This document shows, piece after piece, positions 8,303 to 16,023 of a DNA stretch of 30,009 nt (the stretch's first letter is position 1; every line of letters starts with the position of its first letter). This DNA comes from Nitrospiraceae bacterium UBA2166 (lineage in GTDB: Bacteria; Nitrospirota; Nitrospiria; Nitrospirales; UBA2166). The notes beneath the pieces are model-generated. The model did not search any database. It had not been told where the DNA came from and saw only the letters and a program-made list of their open reading frames with translations. A program made the translations under genes and the position numbers. Where the stretch lies: NCBI GenBank assembly GCA_002328825.1, contig DCWI01000107.1:1-30009 (forward strand), given 5' to 3'.

Positions 8303-9461
8303 GTTCCATATCCCGTGCACCACAGGCAAGTCGAATGCCTGCTGCCTCACTTGTACACACAATACTATGCACAACACCTTGAGGGAGACATACAATGTCA
8401 GATGGACCTGCCTTAATCACGTTTCCTTCATCCAGACGCCATTCAAACTCCCCTTCTAGAACCACCCACCACTCAGCATGCGTCACATGACAATGTTTCC
8501 GTGCTCCCTCTCCAGGCTCCTGACAAATCAGTGCAATTTGATCAGTTCCGGTGTAGACAAGTAAATACAACCATGGTGCTGGCCCCATTTTCTTCTTGAT
8601 CACATCAAGATTTCGAAGCTTCAGGTTTGCACCTGAATCGATAAATTTTGTGACTCCATCTCGCCCAATCAGTTCCTCAAGTTCATGTTCAATCCCCACC
8701 ACCCTATCATCAAACTTGTGGACACCAAGTTTGACATTTTGTCGTCTCAGTTGTAGCGCTGCCTCAATCAAATACAAATCATCCCAATCATCGGCATCAA
8801 GAGCCTGAACACGATCAACGGGAAATCGTCCTATCTTTCCACAAAACGTCGGCCCAGCATCATCATGGCTATTTCGATGATACGAGTGAAGAAAAGAAGA
8901 ACTTTTCCACCCCGAAATCGCCCATGTGATCAATTGGAGAGGACAGAGCGTTTGGGTGGGAATTTTCTTTGACAAAGAAAAGTTTAATGGTTTTCCTTCA
9001 AAGAAGGTCTCCGCATACCGTTCTTCAACAGAAAACAAGGAGTCATAATTATCAACATCAAGCATGTTCACAAATGCCCTAATGGTCTCTGCACGCAAAA
9101 GAGGAGACGTAGTGTGCACCAATACAAGATAGGATGGATCCATATGCTGCATGAAGTCATAGAGAAAATGATCGTGCGTCTGGCATCTCTGGCCAGAACA
9201 TTGACAGGATTTGTTGTGCATCATACAAGAAGACCCACCACGATCTGGGGCCCGTCGATAGAACTTGACCCCAAGCATTACGGCCATTTTTTCCACAATG
9301 TCATGCTCTGAGTTCAAATAAATCTCATCAAATATCCCAGCCTTTTGACAAGCACGAGCAACATAGAATGCCATCGGATATCCATCAACAAACAGCAGGT
9401 TTTTATCAGGAATTCTTGTGCTTCCCAGCAAGACCGGAATGAGAGCGATTTTCTTCATCAT
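8286..9461 (-). CDS. Acylneuraminate-type cytidylyltransferase fused to a cupin domain
   Basis: Two-domain protein of 391 aa. Residues about 1-230 are a NeuA/KdsB-like cytidylyltransferase: IPVLLGSTRIPDKNL near 7-21 replaces the usual IPARxGSKRxPxKN, and VHTTSPLLR corresponds to LQPTSPLR. Residues about 275-391 are a cupin with the metal motif HCHVTHAEWW near 323-332 and the second motif LPQGVVH. Between residues 79 and 98 there is a cysteine-rich stretch (four Cys, two His) where ordinary NeuA proteins carry a DxAT/DxF segment. A frame start at TTG 9485 is possible, but ATG 9461 with AAAGGA six bases upstream is better. It probably activates an unusual acid sugar, and the cupin may isomerise or modify it. 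This is a second CMP-transferase beside neuA. Confidence 0.82.
   Translation of the reverse strand: MMKKIALIPVLLGSTRIPDKNLLFVDGYPMAFYVARACQKAGIFDEIYLNSEHDIVEKMAVMLGVKFYRRAPDRGGSSCMMHNKSCQCSGQRCQTHDHFLYDFMQHMDPSYLVLVHTTSPLLRAETIRAFVNMLDVDNYDSLFSVEERYAETFFEGKPLNFSLSKKIPTQTLCPLQLITWAISGWKSSSFLHSYHRNSHDDAGPTFCGKIGRFPVDRVQALDADDWDDLYLIEAALQLRRQNVKLGVHKFDDRVVGIEHELEELIGRDGVTKFIDSGANLKLRNLDVIKKKMGPAPWLYLLVYTGTDQIALICQEPGEGARKHCHVTHAEWWVVLEGEFEWRLDEGNVIKAGPSDIVCLPQGVVHSIVCTSEAAGIRLACGARDMEHVYYR
9168..9227 (-). other. Cys/His-rich insert in the cytidylyltransferase domain
   Basis: The codons for residues 79-98 of the cytidylyltransferase-cupin protein give Cys79, Cys86, Cys88, Cys93, His96 and His98. 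The spacing could bind a metal ion such as zinc. The motif lies in the region that contacts the acceptor sugar in NeuA enzymes. Metal binding is inferred from spacing only. Confidence 0.5.
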
Positions 9462-9488
9462 CAACTTTCCTTTTTTTTCTTTCAATCT

Positions 9489-9507
9489 CTTCTCTCAGGA
9501 AGAGAAG
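9489..9507. other. Intergenic hairpin between yhcH-like and cytidylyltransferase-cupin genes
   Basis: A seven-base perfect inverted repeat (CTTCTCT/AGAGAAG) with a five-base loop lies in the 50-base spacer between the YhcH-like gene and the cytidylyltransferase-cupin gene. No U-run follows, so it is more likely an mRNA structure or chance than a terminator. Confidence 0.3.
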
Positions 9508-9511
9508 GTCA

Positions 9512-10000
9512 TTATAGAGAAAAACCCTTTTCTCCCAGAATCATACAACCCAAGGTTGCTTTGATCACCAGTTTTTTTATTTGACATGCAGTACCACTTA
9601 TCAACTGAGGCATATGAGCATCCTGCTGAAAAAAGCCCGCAAACAATCCTGGTTTAAGTATAATCTCTGCAGCAGAGTCCGCAGGAGGCTCATAAAAAAT
9701 GACATCACGTTCATTGTCATATCCAGTCCTTGGGACTAGCGTTTTAATTGGCCAAACCGCGATAGCCTCTTCTCCTTCGAGCACAATATGAATATCAATA
9801 TATGTCCTATGAGACTCTAAGATTGCGTCGTCCCGACACCCAGTGAAACACGTCATAATTCTTGCAAACATTTCCTCCCCAATAATTGGATGCTCTCCAT
9901 CAGGTAATGTAGGAGCGACATCAACAACAAATGCATTTACCCTATCCCACCATGATGAAGAAAAGTAACATGTGGCATTTTCTACTGTGTCAAAAATCAT
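9512..10000 (-). CDS. YhcH/YjgK/YiaL family (EbgC-like, beta-barrel) protein
   Basis: A 162 aa protein of the YhcH/EbgC fold, related to cupins and often found in sialic-acid and sugar catabolic operons, where a sugar isomerase or anomerase role has been proposed. The signature ESHRTYIDIHIVLEG and the later FFQQDAHMPQL, followed by IKKLVIK, are clear and include the likely metal-binding histidines and glutamate. Length is normal. ATG at 10000 has AGAGGA four bases upstream. It is probably the first intact gene of the operon that continues into the cytidylyltransferase-cupin gene, and it follows a stretch of gene debris. Here it may process the anomer or ring form of the acid sugar used by the next enzyme; this is inferred. 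Confidence 0.85.
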   Translation of the reverse strand: MIFDTVENATCYFSSSWWDRVNAFVVDVAPTLPDGEHPIIGEEMFARIMTCFTGCRDDAILESHRTYIDIHIVLEGEEAIAVWPIKTLVPRTGYDNERDVIFYEPPADSAAEIILKPGLFAGFFQQDAHMPQLISGTACQIKKLVIKATLGCMILGEKGFSL

Positions 10001-10050
10001 ATATTCCTCTTATGAGGCTATGAGTTGGTGCCCCCTTATAAAATCAGAGC

Positions 10051-10254
10051 TCAAACAAAAGATAAAAAGAGAAAAACAGAGGCTTGAGGCGTAAGACATT
10101 CGGCTTTCTCAATGATTAAATCACACACAGCTAATAGCCATGTCTGGCGAGTTATTTGAACAATATTGTAGGCGTAGCCATTAACCAAGAGACGTCGGTT
10201 GCCCTGAAGGCTCAGACAGTTATCAGAGGAAAAACCTGTAAATGTAATGAACAT
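10051..10254 (-). pseudogene. Relic of a GmhA-like SIS isomerase (C-terminal fragment)
   Basis: The open frame encodes ITFTGFSSDN, then AYNIVQITRQTWLLAVCDLI, which aligns by hand without gaps over about 45 residues with the C-terminus of the intact SIS isomerase at the right end of the window (TFTGFVSDN, AYNIVEMTHQIWLLAVCDLI), at roughly 60% identity. The first two thirds of the protein, including the GNGGSA sugar-phosphate loop, are missing: upstream, the frame meets a stop at 10278-10280. The fragment cannot be an active isomerase. Its divergence from the other copy shows that it is the remnant of a distinct cassette, not a recent duplication. The tail past the homology is read-through. Confidence 0.75.
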
Positions 10255-10639
10255 GAGGTTGGATGAATGGCATATTTAGTAGACAGAGTCATATTAGAAC
10301 ATTCCTCGTTTATCACTACGCCCTAACAACTATCATCAACATACAATACAGTGCCTTTTCTACCCAATATCATACCCATTGCGAATAATACGATACCAAG
10401 ACTGATTCATTGAAATGCACACATCAGATACATGCATTTTTTTTCGTAGGCCTATACCACAATGACTCGCAAGTTCCACACTGTGCTATCACCAAAAATT
10501 ACGCCTTTCAATAGTGCATATCACCATTGTTATATTTTTTGGATACCGTAGTACCAAGAAAATATCGGCATCGAGAAGTGATTCGCGACATCTCTTGAAA
10601 TACAAACCTCCTAATCAATGATCATTGATTACACTGTCG
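10255..10639. other. Gene-free stretch with debris and a palindrome
   Basis: No convincing gene in these 385 bases. It holds the broken upstream edge of the SIS relic and the palindrome at 10612-10631. Next to the palindrome an AGGAGG box on the minus strand precedes a tiny 27-codon frame that matches nothing I know. It is probably the scar of a lost gene block and may also carry the promoter for the yhcH-like operon; no clear -35/-10 pair was recognised. Confidence 0.5.
10612..10631. promoter_or_regulatory. Perfect 20-base palindrome, possible operator
   Basis: TAATCAATGA followed directly by its exact reverse complement, with no loop. It starts nine bases beyond the stop codon of the cyclase-module oxidoreductase and precedes the gap that leads to the yhcH-like operon. 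The symmetry suits binding of a dimeric regulator; with no spacer and no U-run it is a poor terminator. Function inferred. Confidence 0.4.
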
Positions 10640-11623
10640 TTATGCATGGCGGTAGATTTTATCCATCACATGCATAAGCTTCAATGCATCTTGGGAACTC
10701 CCAATCTTCACTGTCTCTTTCTTGTCAATCGCTTGAAAAAAATGCTCGATTTCAGATCGCCATGAATTGTTGACTTTAAACCGAACATGTTCTTCATCAC
10801 TCCACATGGCCGCCGGAGCACTAGTTCTGTTCTTGGCAATGGTCATCTCCTCCTCACCATACGTGCCGGAAGATGTGAGAAGCCCATTGATGACGATGTA
10901 GCCCTTTTCCAAAAACATTTCCAGTGAAAACAAATGCCTCCACTGCGTCATTGTCGAATGTAGAGATGCAACAACTCCTCGACTATTACGAAGAATTGCA
11001 AAAACATTGTCCTCAACATCCAACTTCCAATAGACATTTGAAACATAAGCGCTAACATCGCTAAAATCACCTGCCATCATGAGAAATAGGTCAACCATGT
11101 GGATGCCCTGATCCATCAAGATTCCACCACCCGCAAGCGCTTTTTTTGCCCTCCAGTTATGGTAGAAACTCTGATCAACGCTCTTGCCATAACGTCCACG
11201 CATCCATAGCAATCGCCCATGTGACCCCGAATCAATCAACTCCTTTGCAAGTTTGATACTGTCATGATGCCGATGGTTGAATCCATACATCAAAATTCTC
11301 CCAGCAGCCGCCTGCTCAGCGACAATAATCTCTTCGACATCTCGGGAAGAAAATGCAGGAGGCTTCTCGCAAAATACATGTTTACCCGCAGCCAATGCGC
11401 GTAAAGTCAATGATTTGTTTAAATAATTAGGGGTACAAATAATAACAGCGTCAACTTCGGAAGAGATGAGTGCCTGAGGATCGGAATACCAACGGACAGA
11501 ATGAATATCAGGTGGTTCTGCCGGATCAGCGATTGCAACGACTCTTGCTCGCCCATTTTCGACGACCGCATCATAGCGAATACGACCCATTTTCCCAAAC
11601 CCTATGATGCCAACATCAATCAT
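10640..11623 (-). CDS. Gfo/Idh/MocA-family oxidoreductase
   Basis: A 327 aa NAD(P)-dependent oxidoreductase. GIIGFGKMG at the very N-terminus (residues 5-13) is the Rossmann loop, HVFCEKPPAF is the EKP motif, and GGGILMDQGIHMVDLF contains the D-x-G-x-H-x-x-D catalytic signature. The reading frame extends upstream to 11710, but that part is antisense-like filler inside the cyclase gene. ATG 11623, one base after the cyclase stop, is the natural start. It is the last gene of the cyclase operon. With the companion oxidoreductase and SDR upstream it probably adjusts the oxidation state of the cyclase product. The substrate is unknown. Confidence 0.88.
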   Translation of the reverse strand: MIDVGIIGFGKMGRIRYDAVVENGRARVVAIADPAEPPDIHSVRWYSDPQALISSEVDAVIICTPNYLNKSLTLRALAAGKHVFCEKPPAFSSRDVEEIIVAEQAAAGRILMYGFNHRHHDSIKLAKELIDSGSHGRLLWMRGRYGKSVDQSFYHNWRAKKALAGGGILMDQGIHMVDLFLMMAGDFSDVSAYVSNVYWKLDVEDNVFAILRNSRGVVASLHSTMTQWRHLFSLEMFLEKGYIVINGLLTSSGTYGEEEMTIAKNRTSAPAAMWSDEEHVRFKVNNSWRSEIEHFFQAIDKKETVKIGSSQDALKLMHVMDKIYRHA

Positions 11624-11624
11624 C

Positions 11625-12734
11625 TTATAAGCTGACCTCAGCCTGGCACTCAACTCGCCGAGCACGCAGAAACAAAAAAAACTCTCGGCAGATCTTATGG
11701 AGATAGCCATCGTTTGGGTAACGATCTCTAAATACCTCCCCAGGCTTCCGCATAAGAATCAACGAAAGATCTGACCCCACATTTTTCTTATCTCTTGAAA
11801 GTGCAACAAAAAAACGATCTTCAGGGATTCGTGTTTGTTCAAACCCAGCGTAGTTCTTCGCCAAAACATCATGCAACTCTTCGTATACATTTTGATCGGA
11901 AAGACCAAATTTCCACGAAATATAATTAGCCATATCCATGCCAATGGTCACAGCAATTCCGTGAGGAATCACATAATCCGTCGCACTCTCAATAGCATGC
12001 CCAAAACTATGTCCATAGTTCATGACAAGGCGCTCATCACGATCAAATTCATCTGCTTCAATTTTAAGTTTTTTGATTTCAAGCGAACGACGAATATAGT
12101 GCGAAAGTGAAGCCCTATCAGTAAGAAGATTCGAATAATCATCCGCAATAGCTCGTACATCGCCCCACCCAGAAATAGCATGAACTTTGATCATTTCTCC
12201 AATACCTGACCTGATATCGATAGCATCGAGTGTACCCAATACATCTGAGGAAATCCTGATGTCTCTCGGTGGAGTAAATGTCCCTATCTGATTCTTATAT
12301 TGCCCAACGTTAATCGATGATTTAGAACCAATACAACTATCAGCCTGCGCTAGTAATGTCGTTGGATAGAAACGCCACTCGATCCCACGAAACAGCGTCG
12401 CTGCAATAAACGATGTGATGTCCTGTATAATGCCTCCGCCTACAGCGATTAAGAGATGGTCTCTCTTAATCCCATTTGCTAGCAACTGCATTACATAAGA
12501 AGGAATCTGTTCAAGCGACTTATTCGTTTCTGTCGCCTCAATACGAATGACTGACTCATGCATCAGTGCAAGTTTTAAATTCTCCGCATACAATTCGGCA
12601 ACCCGTGTGTCGATTACAAGATGGGAACCCTCACTCAACCCAGATTCAATCCCAGCAAACATCTCTCCGAACTGAACTTCATATGGACCAACATGTGATT
12701 GAATCACGAGGTCAGACACTGGTATAGCCACCAT
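11625..12734 (-). CDS. 3-dehydroquinate-synthase-like sugar-phosphate cyclase
   Basis: A 369 aa member of the AroB superfamily, which closes linear seven-carbon sugar phosphates into carbocycles using NAD+ and a metal. AVGGGIIQD near 97-105 is the NAD-binding loop. The presumed metal ligands are all present: Glu180 in GIGEMIK, His242 in NYGHSFGHA and His258 in IPHG. PTTLLAQADS is typical. The substrate loop reads GSKSSINVGQYKN instead of the GGKTxxNHxxxKN of true AroB, so housekeeping 3-dehydroquinate synthesis is unlikely. The class (valiolone synthase, amino-DHQ synthase or something new) is not assigned. The start is uncertain because several starts overlap the upstream SDR; ATG 12734 is used. 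Confidence 0.85.
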   Translation of the reverse strand: MVAIPVSDLVIQSHVGPYEVQFGEMFAGIESGLSEGSHLVIDTRVAELYAENLKLALMHESVIRIEATETNKSLEQIPSYVMQLLANGIKRDHLLIAVGGGIIQDITSFIAATLFRGIEWRFYPTTLLAQADSCIGSKSSINVGQYKNQIGTFTPPRDIRISSDVLGTLDAIDIRSGIGEMIKVHAISGWGDVRAIADDYSNLLTDRASLSHYIRRSLEIKKLKIEADEFDRDERLVMNYGHSFGHAIESATDYVIPHGIAVTIGMDMANYISWKFGLSDQNVYEELHDVLAKNYAGFEQTRIPEDRFFVALSRDKKNVGSDLSLILMRKPGEVFRDRYPNDGYLHKICREFFLFLRARRVECQAEVSL

Positions 12735-13419
12735 CAACAATAATATGCTGACCCGTCATGTACGAATTGTCCTCACTCACCAAAAAACGCACGAGGCGCG
12801 CGATTTCCTCAGGGCGAGCAAGTCGGGCCATGGGAACATTCGCGATCATTTTTTCTATTCCTTCATCCCCAAGAATACGACGAGTTAGTTCTGTATCGAC
12901 AAACCCAGGAGCCACACAATTAACTAGAACATTGTCAGCAGCCACTTCAAGTGCAAGCGCTCGACTCAAGCCAAACAACGCAAACTTACTAGTCGAGTAC
13001 GCAGAACGCTCAGGCTTACTCACAACACCAAAGATAGACGTAATGTTGACAATCCTTCCGAAACGCCCCTTACGCATTCCCTCTACCACAGCCTGACATA
13101 CTCTATATGGAGCCGTTACATTGACCCGTTGAATACGATCGAAATCCTCCATAGCATAGTCCTCAATCGGACCAACCTTATTAATCCCCGCATTGTTTAT
13201 CAACACTCCAACATCAAGACCAGCTACGGTTTCGACAAAACAATCCAGGGCAGAAGAATCTTCGAAATCACAACACAAATACTTGCTACCTTTCGGTCCC
13301 TGGCCATCAAGTGTAGTTCCGCTGACAAAGACTTCATAGCCAACTTCCAAAAGAGCAGAGGCTATAGCTTCTCCGATCCCACGTGTACCACCAGTCACTA
13401 ACGCTCGCGTAGACTTCAT
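12712..13419 (-). CDS. Short-chain dehydrogenase/reductase
   Basis: Classical SDR of 235 aa: VTGGTRGIG at 8-16, NNAG, NITSIFG with the catalytic serine, YSTSK as the YxxxK motif, and the C-terminal VDGGYTSV. All catalytic residues are present. It starts 18 bases after the stop of the upstream Gfo/Idh gene, and its 3' end overlaps the cyclase start, so SDR and cyclase are translationally coupled. That coupling suggests it acts on the same metabolite line, reducing or oxidising the linear or cyclised sugar. It is similar in organisation to the SDR at 7586, but the two differ throughout, so they are not recent duplicates. Confidence 0.9.
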   Translation of the reverse strand: MKSTRALVTGGTRGIGEAIASALLEVGYEVFVSGTTLDGQGPKGSKYLCCDFEDSSALDCFVETVAGLDVGVLINNAGINKVGPIEDYAMEDFDRIQRVNVTAPYRVCQAVVEGMRKGRFGRIVNITSIFGVVSKPERSAYSTSKFALFGLSRALALEVAADNVLVNCVAPGFVDTELTRRILGDEGIEKMIANVPMARLARPEEIARLVRFLVSEDNSYMTGQHIIVDGGYTSV

Positions 13420-13437
13420 TGGATAAGTGATCCAGTG

Positions 13438-14487
13438 CTAATGAGTAGAATAACCAAATACTTTTTCAGCATATGCTGTCAAAATTGCCGCATCAGATAG
13501 AGATACAAGAGGAATACAGCGACTAATCTCAGGGTTGAGCATCGCAGAAACTTGTTCCACAATACCCATCTTTACTTCTGGAGCATAGGTTAGAATTGGA
13601 ATGCTCTCCCACTGAGCCAGTGAGGATTCCTTCCGTAAAACGGCCTCGAGAGGACATAAACGATAAGAGGCAACAGAGGTGTGGACTTCCACAGACCAAC
13701 GTCCTTTCGAACCCCAGTCCGCATGGTAGCCAAACACAATATCCTGATCAGAAATTCCGGAGCCGGTAAAAACGGCACCAGATGGATGCCACTCAAGAGA
13801 ATTAGAGCGATACCCGCTCCACTGTTGAGGTGCACCAATCAATGTATGTGCCATACTGATAACATGAAGACTATTGGCAATACCCCACCGCTCAAGCTCA
13901 TTTTTCTGAAAGCGTTGAATCCAATCTGGTTTAATCATTTCGGTAAGCGTATAGCTACAGGAGGTGATTCCGCCCTCAACGTTAACGCGCGCGCGCACTT
14001 CCTGCACTCCTGGATACGCAACTCGATTATATGCACACAAAGCCCTCACCTCGGAGCGAGTCATGTGTTCAGCCAATTGCTTGATCTCCGACGAATAAAG
14101 GGAGATGGGTTTTTCAATTAGCAGATGACGAAAGCCAAGCGAGACAAGTAGATTTGTCACATCAACCAACGATTCCATAGGAGTACAGACAATGCCAAGC
14201 TCATCAGAACGAGGAGAACACCGTAGGTTCTCAATACCTCCAACTACCGTCTCTACATCTGCCTTATCGTAAAGCTCTGGCAACGACCCTTTGGAGCGAG
14301 AACAAACACGAATACGCTTTACTCCTAGCGCGCGAAGAGCCTTGACATACTCTTTCCCCATACTCCCATACCCAATGACAGTTACCTCTCTGTCAGAAAA
14401 ATCACTGGCAGTAATCCGCGCCACAAGTTCGCTCGCTGACAACACCTTATCGTTATCGCGCTGCTTAAAAATAGTTCCTTCCTCCAT
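13438..14487 (-). CDS. Gfo/Idh/MocA-like oxidoreductase with N-terminal extension
   Basis: A 349 aa divergent Gfo/Idh protein. About 33 residues precede the Rossmann loop VIGYGSMGKEYVKAL (residues 37-51). HLLIEKPISLY is the EKP motif, while the catalytic GxHxxD region is less clear (NSLHVISMAHTLIG may serve). A glycine- and tryptophan-rich C-terminal half contains GYHADWGSKGRW. ATG 14487 follows the stop of a small upstream frame by three bases. It is the first clear gene of the cyclase operon. The reaction is unknown; a sugar or cyclitol dehydrogenase is the simplest reading. Confidence 0.78.
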   Translation of the reverse strand: MEEGTIFKQRDNDKVLSASELVARITASDFSDREVTVIGYGSMGKEYVKALRALGVKRIRVCSRSKGSLPELYDKADVETVVGGIENLRCSPRSDELGIVCTPMESLVDVTNLLVSLGFRHLLIEKPISLYSSEIKQLAEHMTRSEVRALCAYNRVAYPGVQEVRARVNVEGGITSCSYTLTEMIKPDWIQRFQKNELERWGIANSLHVISMAHTLIGAPQQWSGYRSNSLEWHPSGAVFTGSGISDQDIVFGYHADWGSKGRWSVEVHTSVASYRLCPLEAVLRKESSLAQWESIPILTYAPEVKMGIVEQVSAMLNPEISRCIPLVSLSDAAILTAYAEKVFGYSTH

Positions 14488-14808
14488 TGTCTAAACAACT
14501 CCGACGATGAAATACACTCGTGCTTCTAAGGCATCTTGATCATGGATGTGAATTTTAAAACCTCCAGAAAATAAGCATTTAGGCGTACCTAGAGCATAAA
14601 ATACTTCTTCCCCCATCGACTCGACGCAAACGAAAAATAACGAGATGGGAAAAGCCGTGACTTCACGCAATTGAGAAAGCATCATCCTGTTTCAGAAGAG
14701 AAGAGGCTACACTGTGAACTAGCAATCTGCAGCACCCAGAAGATAACGCGTTATACTCTAAATATTATTTGCCTCCCATCTCGCACAAACCACTTACCGA
14801 CTGATAGA
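14488..14808. other. 320-base spacer upstream of the cyclase operon
   Basis: Apart from the 64-codon frame listed separately, this spacer holds no gene I can support. Its right part (14686-14808) follows the glycosyltransferase stop and probably contains the start signals of the cyclase operon; I saw no convincing promoter pair or terminator. Confidence 0.4.
14491..14685 (-). CDS. Small ORF of unknown function or gene fragment (64 aa)
   Basis: An open frame of 64 codons ends three bases before the start of the next gene, as coupled genes do. The predicted protein contains FALFF-like hydrophobic stretches and the segment GTPKCLFSGGFKIHIHDQD, which looks like real protein rather than shadow sequence, but I do not recognise it. 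The start (two adjacent ATGs) has AGG too close upstream to be a good ribosome site. It may be the tail of a lost gene. Confidence 0.3.
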   Translation of the reverse strand: MMLSQLREVTAFPISLFFVCVESMGEEVFYALGTPKCLFSGGFKIHIHDQDALEARVYFIVGVV

Positions 14809-15873
14809 TTAACTCGTAATCGCTCTATATATCGGCAGGAAATCACTGTGATATCGTGAGGAAGGACGTAATAGTGATGGTAACGATGCTCTGTACTCGT
14901 CGTTTCCATGCCCCGGAAGCAAGGATCGAAAGTCACGCCATGTTTTGCGCAGTGCTGGTATATCACGCGCCATCCTGTAGATACGAGAAAAGGCAGTAAC
15001 TTCGCGATGCAGATAACGTTTTTCCCAGTTCGCTGCAAGGCCTTTCCTTACGTGAAGCAACAACGCTTCCTTCACTATCTCTCTCGCTTCTACAAGCTGC
15101 ATACTATCAACTCTCATAACTTCTTGAACAAGGCAATCTCTGAATTTCTCCAACTGCATCGCCCACCGTGGCCCAGAAATCCAGTCAAACATATCAGAGT
15201 TTAGTTTCCTCGAGGTCATATCAGCATGAGTTTGGCGCACCATATACAAGCGTTCAAGCGTCTTAACCTTCCCCGCAATAATAGGCATACTGCTCGGCAA
15301 TAACTCACCAAAGGAATTATCCAAGTCTAGATCGACAACAGCTTGATAGCTTTTCCGTAGTGCCTCCGTCCGATGCACAGCGTAAATTATTGGCCTATAC
15401 GTTCCAAGATGAGCAGTCAGTCGTCGAGAAGCGGTTTCATGCTCAACAGACCATTGGGGATACAACCACGTTTGCGTGATTGGCCCATGTGCATCATCGG
15501 CCCGAACCCCAAATATAACCGCTTTCCCGTTAGCAGCAATGTAACTGGGGTGATGTTCAAGAAATGCTACCGCATCATTCAAGCTATTTGGAATTAAAAA
15601 GTCATCGTCTGCGGCAAAAACAGCATAAGGTGTTGTTACTTGATTCAGCAGTCCTAAGATACAAGGAAAGGTAAAAATTCCTGGGAATAATTGGTGCTTA
15701 ACACGAAGCTGCCCAGAGAATGAGTCAAGCACCTGCTTGCCATTTCCAACTTGGCTCGAATCACTAGAGTCTCCTATCAAAATCAAATGAGTGAGCCCGG
15801 AGACGGAAAAATAAGTAAGCAAACGTTGCAGGTAGGCCCAACGATTGCGAGTTGGGATAACGATGGTGAGCAT
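14809..15873 (-). CDS. Family-2-like glycosyltransferase (TIGR00180-type)
   Basis: A 354 aa GT-A glycosyltransferase. It begins LTIVIPTRNRWAYLQRLL, the start of GT2-like enzymes, followed by LILIGDSS and, near residue 90, FAADDDF, the DxD-type metal and nucleotide-sugar motif. The overall pattern resembles the TIGR00180 glycosyltransferase group found in surface-glycan loci. The frame opens with TTG at 15876, but ATG 15873 gives the natural N-terminus. It is the only glycosyltransferase in the window, so the rest of the polymer must be assembled by genes outside it. Donor and acceptor are unknown; the neighbouring deoxysugar genes make that sugar a candidate donor. Confidence 0.82.
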   Translation of the reverse strand: MLTIVIPTRNRWAYLQRLLTYFSVSGLTHLILIGDSSDSSQVGNGKQVLDSFSGQLRVKHQLFPGIFTFPCILGLLNQVTTPYAVFAADDDFLIPNSLNDAVAFLEHHPSYIAANGKAVIFGVRADDAHGPITQTWLYPQWSVEHETASRRLTAHLGTYRPIIYAVHRTEALRKSYQAVVDLDLDNSFGELLPSSMPIIAGKVKTLERLYMVRQTHADMTSRKLNSDMFDWISGPRWAMQLEKFRDCLVQEVMRVDSMQLVEAREIVKEALLLHVRKGLAANWEKRYLHREVTAFSRIYRMARDIPALRKTWRDFRSLLPGHGNDEYRASLPSLLRPSSRYHSDFLPIYRAITS

Positions 15874-16023
15874 CAAAAAATCCCAGCACTTTTTGCGCCA
15901 AAGTTTCGCATCTCACAACAAACGTAGCAGATGCTGATAAAATCCCTCTTTCTCAGATCTATCCCGCCGATAGCAATCACCTCTTCATGGAAATCCACAA
16001 GTCAAAAACATTCTCAATCAATT

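Noticed and set aside
7586..8395. Longer SDR start at 8395
   Set aside because: The extra 31 residues lie within the upstream cytidylyltransferase-cupin gene and have no SDR character; ATG 8302 fits the family start.
10640..11710. Longer Gfo/Idh start at 11710
   Set aside because: The extra residues fall inside the cyclase gene; the Rossmann loop follows ATG 11623 directly.
13681..14121. Plus-strand open frame of 146 codons opposite a Gfo/Idh gene
   Set aside because: Shadow of a well-supported minus-strand gene, with no motif of its own.
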